From assembly GCA_028023455.1 (NCBI GenBank), contig JAQFVV010012672.1:1114001-1178000 (forward strand): a stretch of DNA of 64,000 bases. The letters run 5' to 3'. Source of the DNA: Epiperipatus broadwayi. Its lineage: Eukaryota; Onychophora; Udeonychophora; Euonychophora; Peripatidae. Below the pieces are notes generated by a model that was not told the origin of the DNA, did no database searches, and saw only the letters and a list, made by a program, of their open reading frames with translations. The position numbers and the translations under genes were made by a program. Within the stretch, counting starts at the first letter, position 1; the number at the start of each line of letters is the position of its first letter. Positions 14,801 through 26,800 of this stretch are shown in pieces.

Positions 14801-17800
14801 GGTAATGTACTCTACAAACTTCACTTCACTTATCTTTATTTGAGAGTTTTATCTGATATGCCAGTTTCTGCAACATCGTTCTACATTTTTGCTTTGACTT
14901 TGTGTTCAGATGAGGACTCATGAATAGTTCTAATAGATAAGTTACAACATTTTTAATTTCTTGAATTTTTTTTAAAATTTAGGACCAGCTCTAGAAAATA
15001 ATTATTTATAGATAATTTAATAATTGTAATTTAATGAATATTTTATAAAATGATATGGACAAATTATAATACTAAAGGGAGCTGATGTAATTTAATAGTA
15101 GTCATAGTAAAATATCTTCGACAGTTCGTATCTTATAGAAAAAGAAATTCATAAGTTCATATTGTGAGTACCTAAAAAGCCCTTAAAAAAAAAAAAACAC
15201 CAATTCATAAGTACATTCTTTAAAAAAAAACAGGACTTCGAACCATTATTTTTTTTTATTCCAGCAAAAATGTTTTTCCTGGTTTCTGGTTCGGAAAAAA
15301 AATGTAGTAGCCCTAAGTGTACTTTCATCAGGAAAGTAGCCCCAATGTCTAAAAGTTTGTTCACTCTTTATATATACGATAGTGCATATGAATAATGATG
15401 GTAAGCTTAACAAAATATTATGTAAGATTGGATAAAACTTATAGAAAGTTTGGATGAAAATAATTGCATTTACAAGTAGAGCTGTGAAAATAAGTAGTTA
15501 AGAAAAAGATTAAAAGTAACATTGGTAGAAGGATGAAGGGCAAGTTAATGTTTTTAAAGATGTGGAATGTTAGCCAAAAGTTTGTTGAAGTTGTGATAAA
15601 GAATTAAGAATGAAAATTGCAATAGCTAAACTGACATAAGATATTATTTTGTCTTCCACTAAGTTTTTTAAAAAAGTTCAGTTAAACGTTTTGTTTGAAA
15701 TGAAGCTTTATATATTGAAGAAACATGGACATTTGGGGAAAAAAAAAGTAGAAAAGATTGAATGCTTTAAATAGATTTGGATTGAATGGGAAATATAAGT
15801 TGGAGGGTGAGATTAACAATATAAGAAAGTAGTAAAAAAAATGGGTGGAAAATGTATATTGATTGAACTATGAAGAAGAAGAAATGAATTGATTTGTCGA
15901 ATACTTTCACTGAATTATGATACATATGTTGGAAGAACTTGTAAAAAATAAAAGAAAGATGAGTAAGAGAAAGATAATAAAAGGAATAGATATGAATGTT
16001 TATGGAGTAAACATGAGACAGAAAGACTTGGAAATGTTGAAGTTTGAGATGTATAACCTGCATTTTGGTATGTATCTAATAATATTAATAATGATGATGA
16101 TGGTGATGAATAACTGTAAACATTTGTAAAACTATTTTTTAATGTTTAATATGATTTGTTTTCTGTTTTTTGGATTGTTCTATTTTTATAATATTCCTTA
16201 ATTTAATGTTCATAGCAACAAATCAAAACAATGCAAGAAGAACATAAAAAATCTCTGGAGTTGTTACAATGTCAGCTGGACTTGACTGAAGGAGAAATAT
16301 ACCGACTTCAGAGAGAGCAACAGTTTCAGAACATTAAAACCAGTAGACCTGAGCTGCTACCTCATTTGGACATTGTACAAGCAGAAGAACGACAAGAAGG
16401 CGAGGTAAGGAATTGTTTTTTTCTCCTTCTTTTTTAATACTATTATGAATTCTGATTTTTATGTCTTTTTTTTTCTAAATAAAAGGGTTCTGAATATACT
16501 GATACTGGTCCAGCCACTCCACAGCGTAATTCTGTAAGTTTAATACTAAATCTTTATTGCATTTATATAACAATACAGGATGAATGTGTGCATACATATA
16601 CTCTCAATCTTATTTGCCTTTTATTTTAAAATATAAAAAAATGTAAAATTATTCTAAGTGATTTTAATTATTATTATATATATTACACTGGACAGTCTCC
16701 CATATATTTAACATATGAGGGCACTACTAGGCATTTTACTTGCTTAGAAAATTTATTTTCGTGATTAGATATATATATTGACGGGATCAATATAATGATT
16801 CATAGATGTAACTTTAAGTGCACTGCTAGATCATCAGCGAGAGAGATTCATATTTAAAGAAACAATTGGGAAGGTAGATAGTAACAAATGCCATGCAATT
16901 AACTATTGATAATATTTTTATATAAAAATAAAATTTGCAGAAACATACAGAAATGAATATTAAAAAAAATAAAATTAAAAAAAAATACAATAGTACAGAG
17001 AAGTGTGTTTTCGGGTATAATTATTCCTGAGACGAGCGTTTTCATTGTACCATTGAATTGATTTATTATTTTTAAAGTAATTATTATTTCAACATAATAT
17101 TCAATTTAATGAAGAAAACCTTTTTAAACAATGATCTTATAAGTTTATACACTCTGAAGAACTTTCACTCTTATTACTACTTTGCTAGTTCTAATAACAT
17201 CTCTTAAGTTTATACAAAATAGATTTTCCTTCTAACAAATGTGATGTGTTAGAACCCTAAGCACAATAATTAAAATATAATAATGTAATAAAATTCTAAA
17301 TGATAAGAATTGTACATCGCACAATTAATAGAATACATAAGAAGCTGTTCCAAAGCTTGACTTACATAAAGTAATCTACCTATAGTTCTAGCTATTTATT
17401 ATTTAAAAGCCCTTTATGATGGTAGCACAGTAACTGACTATGGCACAATAGCATCCGCTAATACATAGCAATAACTATGAAACTAAAACACAATTTTTAA
17501 TGCTAAATAAATATATATCGAATGATTTTACAAAAGGGCCATTCTTATGCACACAAACACTCCGTAGCAAAACACATATATATGTGAATATTATGAATAG
17601 TATAACTTTAAGTAACTTTTCTTTCATGAATCTATCCTATATGCATATATATAAAATAGAAATAAAACAAACTAACTCCTTCTTTTTAAAACTTGTTTTT
17701 TATATGACTATTACATGAAAAAAAAAAATCCAACGTTTCAACTATTTTATATAGTTTTTTTCAAGGCACACTAAAATAAAATAAAATATATATATAACAA

Positions 17801-20800
17801 ATAACACATATTCCATAAAAATAAATAAATAAATAAACAAACAAAAAATTACAAAATATATTTATAACCAAAAATATACCTTATCTCACTCCCCTTTCCT
17901 ATTACCAATAAACACAACTCAAAGAGAAACAATTTCCTTTTATTAAAAAAAAAAAAATCTATATATATCCTTTAAAACATTGAATTAAAAACCTATTATT
18001 TTCTTTTCTGTTTATCTATTAACATCCTATTTAATTCTGGTTTTATTTCATTAATGTATACACTTTCTTTTATTATCCTTTCATTATATGACGGATGATA
18101 AAAGAAAGTGTATACATTAATGAAATAAAACCAGAATTAAATAGGATGTTAATAGATAAACAGAAAAGAAAATAATAGGTTTTTAATTAAATGTTTTAAA
18201 GGATATATATAGAATTTTTTTTTTTTAATAAAAGGAAATTGTTTCTCTTTGAGTTGTGTTTGTTGGTAATAGGAAAGGGGAGTGAGATAAGGTATATTTT
18301 TGGTTATGAATATATTTTGTAATTTTTTGTTTATTTATTTATTTTTATGGAATATGTGTTATTTGTTATATATATATATTTTATTTTAGTGTGCCTTGAA
18401 AAAGACTATATAAAATAGTCGAAACGTTTAATTTTTTTTTTTTTTTTTTTTAAGGAATAGTCATATAAAAAACAAGTTTTAAAAAGGAGTTAGTTTGTTT
18501 TATTTCTATTTTGGATATTTATGAACTATTTTGAAAAGAAGAACTCTGTGCTTGATATATTAAATTATTTTATATATAAAATAATGAATTGTCATCTGGA
18601 AAATTTTAATTTAATATAAATATACAAAATAATATAATTTATTAAATTTCTCACTTCCCTTTATTTCTTTAGCTGAGATTAACTGACTACAAAACTTATA
18701 ATTTTTTTAATACCGTGACAAGAAAAAGAAATTTGTTTCTTTCAAAAAAATAAAAAAGACAAAAACAAAATCTATATACTATAATGGGTGTTTATTTCAA
18801 CTTTGTAACTTTAAAAGGCATATGTTATTCGTATTTAATTATACTATCATACACACATAAGATAAAAAAAAATCCACTCTATAATCAAAATAATACTTAT
18901 ATAACTATAATTTGTATCTTGACATAAAACAAATTACATAACTCGGAATCATTAATAGTATATATATAATTATGATAAATCACATTAATTTACCATAAGT
19001 CCATGATGAGTAGCAAACAATTTTTTTTATATAAAAACTCTATCAGGTCTGTGTATTCTTTTAGGAATACATCTTTGTGATTCATATTGTAGATATATTG
19101 AGATTTGTCCATGTGTGATTCATATTGTAGATGTATTGAGATTTGTCCATATGTGATTCATATTGTAGATGTGTTGAGATTTGTCCATGGCAAATTGGTA
19201 TAGAGTCAGTGCAAGCAGTCAGTCTTCTAATGAGTTGGCTTAATGTGAGGATGGAGAGTATTGCTCAAAGAGAGAAGTTTGTTTTTAAAACTTAGCAATA
19301 CATATCGGCTAACAAAAACATGAAAGTCGGCTTTTGGTGCATTCTTGATTAATTTATTTTCAGTGGAAGAAATAACACTGGCAGAAATTGTTAAAACTGC
19401 CTTTACGAATTAAACAAGTTGAAGTTTCCTTGTTTTTACCCCTCTTTGGGCATCAATAAATCTAATAAAAACACCCTGTAGGCTTATAGGACTCCTACCA
19501 TTGTTCTTTTTTAAATTTTTTGTATCTTCTCCCTGGCAGCAATTTACCAAAATAATTTCAGATAAGCCAACATTTTCGCAATAATCAAACTGCAATATAA
19601 TTAGTTTACATTAATAGATTCCTTTATGACAATGGCCAATTCAAGGAAATTGCATATTTATTAAATTTCTTATCCTTAAATAGATTAAAACTAATTTACT
19701 TATTTTAAGCATTGTCTTTTTTTTTTTTTTGTATAAAGTTTTTGTTATCGCAAGATAAGAAAAATGACTACAGAATTCATTTCTGCACTATTTTATATTA
19801 CATCAATTAAATCTTTCATTAACCAAAATTAAATATTTTACAATTAGTGTGTGTGTGTACGTGTGTGTGTAATGTTATATCACATTGCAATTAAATGGTA
19901 ATTGAACTATAAAATAATAAAATTTTAATATTAATCAAATTAACATAATAAAATTTTAACATTAACCCAACTAACATAAAAAAATTAATTTTTTTTAATG
20001 TTAGTTTGGCTATTGTTAAAATTGGAGTGCTTTTGGTAGAAATAACTTGATTTGATACTAAAATGAAATATGCCTATGTGTTTGAACAGGAAGTTTTTAA
20101 CAAATGTGTTTTACCAGTTCTTACTTATGGATCTGAGACTTGGACACTTAATAGAAGATCAATACAGAGACTTCAGACCACTCAAAGAAGTATGGAGAGA
20201 TGCATGTTGGGAGTAACAAGAAGAGATCGAAAATGCAATATGTGGGTAAGAGAACAAACAGGTGTTACTGACCTCATTGAAAAAATTAAAAGATTAAAGT
20301 GGAGTTGGGCTGGACATATTGCTAGAAGAAATGATAATAGATGGACATTTGAAATCTTAAACTGGATTCCAAGAAATTGTAAAAGACCCAGAAAGAGACC
20401 ACATGTGAGATGGATGGATGAAATAAGAAAGTGTGCAGGGATGATGTGGAGAAGAGATGCTAAAGATCGGATAAGGTGGATTAAACTTGGAGAGACCTTT
20501 ATCCTGCAGTGGATTGATAATGGATGATGATGATGATGATTGTCTGTGTAATATTGTAGAAGGCAGATAAAAATTGATTTATATTTCATCTGCATTGTAC
20601 ATTACATAGAATTAGAAAGCATTACATTTATATAACTAGGTTTTGGAGTTTATTATTCCAACTAGGTATCTACTGATTGAAAGATTTTGTCTATCCAAAG
20701 CAAAATTTTGAAGATGTTGCAGAGCCTCTATCTTTTTAATAAAGTTCCAGATTGAATATTATAAGATTAGATATTATATAGTTTGAGTCTTTCTGTACCA

Positions 20801-23800
20801 GTAATCTATAATTTTTTCTCCAGAGAGGCTAAACACATTTACTCCGATCTGTTGTGGTTTTATTTAAGTTGTATCTTTTTTTTTTTATAAAGACAAACAG
20901 TAGCACATTCTTTGTATCCTGTTTAATGAAGTATTAGTTGAGGATATAGATGAGTTTAATATTTTTATAAATATTTAATTTGATGTTTCATATTTTTAAT
21001 TTCTTTCCAGCTCAAATTTTACATGATTTTAATCTTTAATTGAAATATTTATATGTGAATTATAAATGTGATAAATGTTTTTTTAGAATTTATTGAGAAT
21101 TATGGACAATTTGTTTCATATGAGGAATATTGACAAAAGTAGATAAGTAAGATATATTGGTTGACTGGCATTTTTGTTTCAGTATGATTGTAAGCAAACA
21201 AGAAGTGTAATATTCAGCTGAAGTTCTAAATATTGAAAACTTATTGCATCATTTTTGATTCTATTGTTTTCCTGCATTTTTCATTTTTAGGTTTCTAAAT
21301 CAATGCCATAGAAATTACATCATTTTTTGCATATCCATCTTTCTTCAAATACTGATCACATCTGTCAGTGACAATTTTTTCCCCCCCATTTGAAATAATA
21401 TACAAATATTATTATTGTGTGGGGGTGTATATATATATGTAGAGGTACTCACATGTTATAATTCCTTTTTTAGTATTGAATAATGCTCTAGTAATTATAT
21501 TTTTATAAATTATAAATAATAAAATTTCGAAGAATATATACATAGAATAATCTTACAATTGATTTCATTATTAATAAATCTTTAAAAAAAAAATTTCCAT
21601 CTAGAATTTTACTTAAGAACATAAAAATAGAATATCAAAAATCTTTAATAATTGAAGTTTACTTAGATTTTTTTAAAAATTAACTGCAATATCATTCTCA
21701 AAATTAAAATGAAAAGTGCCTGCTGCCCCCCCCCCCCCCCCCAAGTAATATTTTGTTTTAAATTAGCATGCAGTTACTTTTCTTTTAAATTATCTACTGT
21801 TGGAAATAGAGAAAAAATTTGAAGCAAATATGCCAGTATACCAAATTCTTGATTTGGTTTTAATCTTGTCAAATTCCATACTTTATATTGAAACAAATGT
21901 CAGTAAGAATTTAAAACAAAAATTTATTTGTAAAGTTAAATAATAAAAAAAAAAGATAATTATTTTTTTTCATAAATAAGGTTGTTTCAAACAAAAATAT
22001 TGCACTGTATCTGAGCACAATTAATATTAATCCTTTACTTTTAAACAATATGTAATTACTGTAATATTAAAATTATATTTACGTATGTCAGCATATTTGA
22101 AAAATAATAAGCGTGAAATGTTTTAAATTTTAAAATCTGATATTTTTTTTATATTTTTTAATGAATTTTTGATATCCTCATGATGGATTGACAGATTCTG
22201 GAATTCATATTCCATGGACTGCAGTTCATTTATGCTATTACTGTCAGTGTTTTAACTTCTTGTGAAATCCTTATTGATGGATTATCGGGACTATTATTTT
22301 TTCATTTTTATTATTTTAATGTATTCAGTCCTATTAAAAACAATCAAGATTTCACTGTATAGTTTCATCATTATATTTTCTCCAATGTATATTATAATTT
22401 TTGGAGTGTTTACTTTATGGATATTGTTTTTTTTTTTTAAAATTTGTTAGATACGTTTAGCATCATAAACTTCATTTTAATAGAACTTAAAGAATCTTTA
22501 GATAAATTACTGTATTTAAGCATATTACTATTGAGGAGAACACTAATGTAATGATTTGCTTTGTGATTATCGAATCATTAAAGATGTTTTTTTGTTTTTT
22601 AAAATGTTTAATTTGTCAATTTTTTTAATTATATGTTTTTCATATTTATAAAATATTATATTTTTTTATACTAATATTACAGACATTGAAATTTGTTGGT
22701 TTTTTTCATTTAATAGTGTTAATAATTAACTTAAGTATCAGATTATATATTGTAACGGGCACACATGCTGTTACATTATTATAATAAGTAAAATTAGAAA
22801 ATTAAAAATAAAAAGTTCGCAAATAAAAATTTGTTTTTAAAAATTGTAAATTAAAAGTCATCTAAACTCGTATATATATATATAATTGCACAGATGGAAA
22901 AATATTAAAAGAAAACTTTATTAAAAAAGAAAAAAGTATTTTAAAACTAAATTTTAAGAAAAGACTATTTTAAAACTAAATTTTAAGAAAAAACTTAAAG
23001 ATTTAAAGATAAAAATATATCTTTAAGAATGTACAAAATTTAATTACTATTGTGTAAAAGGCTAAAAATGGAAATGATTATTTTTAATTAGTCTTAAGTA
23101 AACTAGCCCTTGGGCATCTCAAAATTTATAATTAAAGGTCAGATAGGAGAGAAAAACAATAAAAACAGAATAGCCAATAAAAAAATCCCTCAGGAAACGG
23201 ACCACAGCAAAAGAATCATCATCATCATGACATCATGTCCAGTCAATCCGCAATTTTAATATAAAAGGAAAAGATTGGAAATAAATTATTGTGTGTGCTA
23301 TATGTGTTAAGTTTGGGAGAGTTGAAGGAGAAGGGATTGAAAAGATGCACTTTCAATCCCTTCAGTTTTTCTAAAAGAAGAAATGAAATATCGTTTTCCT
23401 ATATTGCGGACCTCAGGACATCAGGGTCCTGCAATAAAAACCTGCAAAGAACTATACCAGCTACAGTAAAGGACTCCGGATGAATACTAATAGAATGGCA
23501 AACAGCATACCAGTCTCCCCAGGACATTGTGGGAATTAGAAACAAAGGGATCCAAATTACAAGCAACTAAAAAGTATGGACTTTCTCTTTTAAAACCTTA
23601 AGAACTTTATCTAACTAATGAACTTTAACTATAAAACTTTTCCAGTATTTAAATAGAAATATATATTCCTATCTGACCAAACTGAATCATCTATTAATAA
23701 TTATTTTTATGATATGTAAATTTAAAATTATTTCCATTAATTTTTTTTTTTTGTTTATTATGATTTTTTTTTCTGTTAAGCTAAACTTTTAATAAATGTT

Positions 23801-26800
23801 AAATTTAAGTTGTTTGTGGACAGTTGCATAGATCGTAAAGTTAGATTAGTTTAATTAAAGGGAGGGTTAATCTTAGGTTATTTGTTTCACAGTTAAATTG
23901 GGTTAATAGGTTGGATGTATCGGTGTAATTAGTAAATGTAGCATGAAGATCTGCTACGTGCAGGATCACATTATCCGCCGCACTTGGGCAAAATAGTCCC
24001 ATCTCTTACTGACCATCGGAAGCAGTCGATATTACCTGCTCCTTGGATCACCCCTTTAGCCTATGGAATAGAATGGTAAGTCGGCAGAAAAGGGCTGCAA
24101 TACCATTCTATTATTATTCTCGCCAGACAGACAAAGTATTCCTGTACTGGGCGAGAGATATTTCTCGATAACTGCGCTGTTCAGATGTATATATCTGACA
24201 GTACGGTATTATGCTGTCATATTCATGCTGCATTGAATACATCGATATATCAGATAGATTTGCGTTGGTTTGACTGCGAACTTTTGGCCTAGGGTTAAAT
24301 AAGGGATATAGAATATTTTCTTTTTCGAATGCAATCTATGTAGTCTATCCATCTGTGCGAACTTATAAAATCAAAAGTTAAAATGTAAATCAAATTATAA
24401 AGTAAAGATTATACTAAAATGATTCTAAATTTTATATATGTGCAAAATAAATGTTTCTGTGTATTGTTAATCTGGCAGTGGCTTATTCTTATTTTTTATT
24501 ATCTTTATTTTTTATAATAAAATATATATTATCTCTACTGCTCTGCGAGCTAGTGACTGGGGCTAATGGTCTATAATAAAATAAAATTGGATCTTAACTT
24601 AAGTATCTGCCTACTATATAAATTTTTCAGGTTCGAATGGCCTGGTGGTGCCCTGAATGGCAGATATGGTAAGACCATCAATTTTCCCCAACCATTATAA
24701 TATATTCTATCCATTCTACCATATATAGAAAAAAATGTTATAAACATTGAAAAATAGATAATATTTTTTTTCTATTTTAAATTAATTTTAACATTCTAGA
24801 AACAATGTAATTTGTGTACTTCGCATACATGAGAATTGGAATTAAAGGTCATAAAGATTTTTTAATGTTTATTATGAATATTAGCTTAGCATTTTCGTTT
24901 GAATCATTTCATCTGGTTTATCTATAACGTATAGAATACAGTCTCTTTATTAGCTTATTTTTTTAAAAGTAAGATTATTATTCATTTAATGTTCTTTGGT
25001 AGTGCTAATTTATTAAATATTAATGAGATACTCTTAGTACTTTCTAGAAATCTTATATTTCTAAGATAACTTTTGTACAATATTGTTAAATTGATATTCC
25101 ATTAACTATTCTTTGTTGTACAGTTATGTAAATAGTGTTTTTAATTTTAAGAATAGCTTCTTGAATTTTTATTTAATTGCTGAAAGGCTTATTATGATTT
25201 AAACTCAAAAAGTTATATTTATTTGCAGTATTCTTATAAATAGTATTAATATTCTATATACAAAACAGATGATTTTGCTAATTAATAATCATTAAGTTCT
25301 GTTTTTTTTTTTTTTTTGTTTTTGACTGGAAAATTATATAAATAAAGTATTTTATTATGTTTGCTAGCTAGTAGTAATTATAAGTATGCTAAATTCTGTG
25401 ATCAAAAGTTCAGGCTAAGTCACTTTAGACAGAATATCATGACCAAATACAATAATTAAGATTTGATTATTAACTTTTCACTTGTTAACTGCTCTGTATT
25501 TTTTAGTAATCAAGTTATTTCATTCCAACAGTACTTGATTGTTGCTTTGAAATCTTGCCAATTTGAGTTCCGTATTTTATTTCATTAATATATATCTTAC
25601 ATCTTATTAATTGATAATCACTTTCTGTGTAGAATCTATTAAGAATATTACAATTTTGAAATACATACTTTCTGTTAGATAAAATATAATTCAGTTCTAC
25701 TGTAGTTTCATTTAGATACTTCCATGTCCATTTCTGTTTAACATTTTTTTTTTCAAAGAAAGAATTCATAATTTACAATTTTTTTATTCTTCAAATTTTA
25801 TGGCTTATCTCATTTTTGTCTTTGTACTCAAATTTACCTATAGCGCTTTTGTCTTTCAATCATTTTCCAGTTCTAGCATTAAAGTCCTCGATAATAATTT
25901 TGTACATCTGTAAAAAAATCCGTTACTTTTTCACTAAAATGTAGAACTTGTTGATGCATAAACCTGAATTATCTGCATTTCTTATCTTCAATTAAATTAA
26001 GTAGTTAATCCTGCCGTTTTTGTTAATCTATAATGTCACTCTTCCTTTTTTTATTTATAATAAATTCTACTTCACATGTATATTATTTATTTCTTTGTAA
26101 TTATGTACATATCTATTTTTCAGATCAATTGTATTTTTTGCAATTTCTTCTAACTTTTCAAAGCAATACATGTCTATATTTCAGATCAATTCTATTTCTG
26201 TAATTTCTTCTAATTTCTCAAAGCAATGATGCACCATTTAATACTAGACACTTTTTCCAATTAGTCTTCCTTCACTTAAGAATGGTCTGCAGTTATAGAT
26301 AGCTAAGTTGAAAGTCACCATCAAAGATCAGCATGAGTTTGCAATTTATTGCTAACTGAAAAAAGACCCCTTGATTCCTATTTGGCCTTAAAAGAACCAA
26401 GCAGAACACATCTCTTATGTCCACTCCATATGTTCTTGTCGTTGCAGTTATTATTCATATGATAAACAAATGTGACTTCTTACTGGCATATATTAGCTTG
26501 GATAGTGACCTTACTTGTCTTTATCTCCGTGTTTAAGATTAAGAAATAGCATGGTTTCTCATTTGCCTTATAGTTCTTAACTGAAGCATCAGTTGAGTTT
26601 TCTTGAAAACAGAACGAATGTGTCTGTACATGATCTTTTTTAGATATTTACAATCTCAACAGAGAGAACTAAATTATAAATGTCATTGTCAGGAGATTGT
26701 AAACTCATCAGCGAAGGCAGCAATTGTAAAATTGAAGGCAAAGGGTTCTAAGAATCTCTTAAAAATATCTGAATTTATATATATAAGAATATGTGTGTTT

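Larger units (their letters stand above)
2845..16215 (+). other. 13.4-kb GCC2 intron with many decayed transposons
   Basis: Identified contents are foldback repeats at 3.7-4.6 kb and 6.05-6.19 kb, an antisense RTE fragment at 7.13-7.53 kb, an antisense Penelope-like fragment at 7.89-8.35 kb, an 18-bp tandem repeat at 9.32 kb, a 2.2-kb repeat at 11.0-13.25 kb and an RTE tail at 15.6-16.1 kb. The rest (2.9-3.3, 4.7-6.0, 6.2-7.1, 8.4-9.3, 9.4-11.0 and 13.3-15.5 kb) is AT-rich DNA in which I recognise nothing firm. Confidence 0.7.
17653..18512. repeat. 860-bp near-perfect inverted repeat carrying mirrored GAAACG hairpins
   Basis: The arms at 17653-18078 and 18093-18512 are reverse complements with few mismatches, separated by 14 bp. 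Blocks such as AATGTATACACTTTCTTTTA and GAGAAACAATTTCC are mirrored. Each arm holds a short hairpin followed by GAAACG. The arms are non-coding. Candidates are two Penelope-type terminal repeats tail to tail or a foldback element. Their near-identity suggests recent origin or continuing sequence correction. Confidence 0.9.

Noticed and set aside
15767-16063. 98-residue minus-strand frame with membrane-like composition
   Set aside because: Shadow of the decayed sense RTE fragment at 15.6-16.1 kb.
20182-20595. 137-residue minus-strand open frame
   Set aside because: It overlaps the RTE ORF on the plus strand, whose residues match a known family; the minus frame is a shadow.
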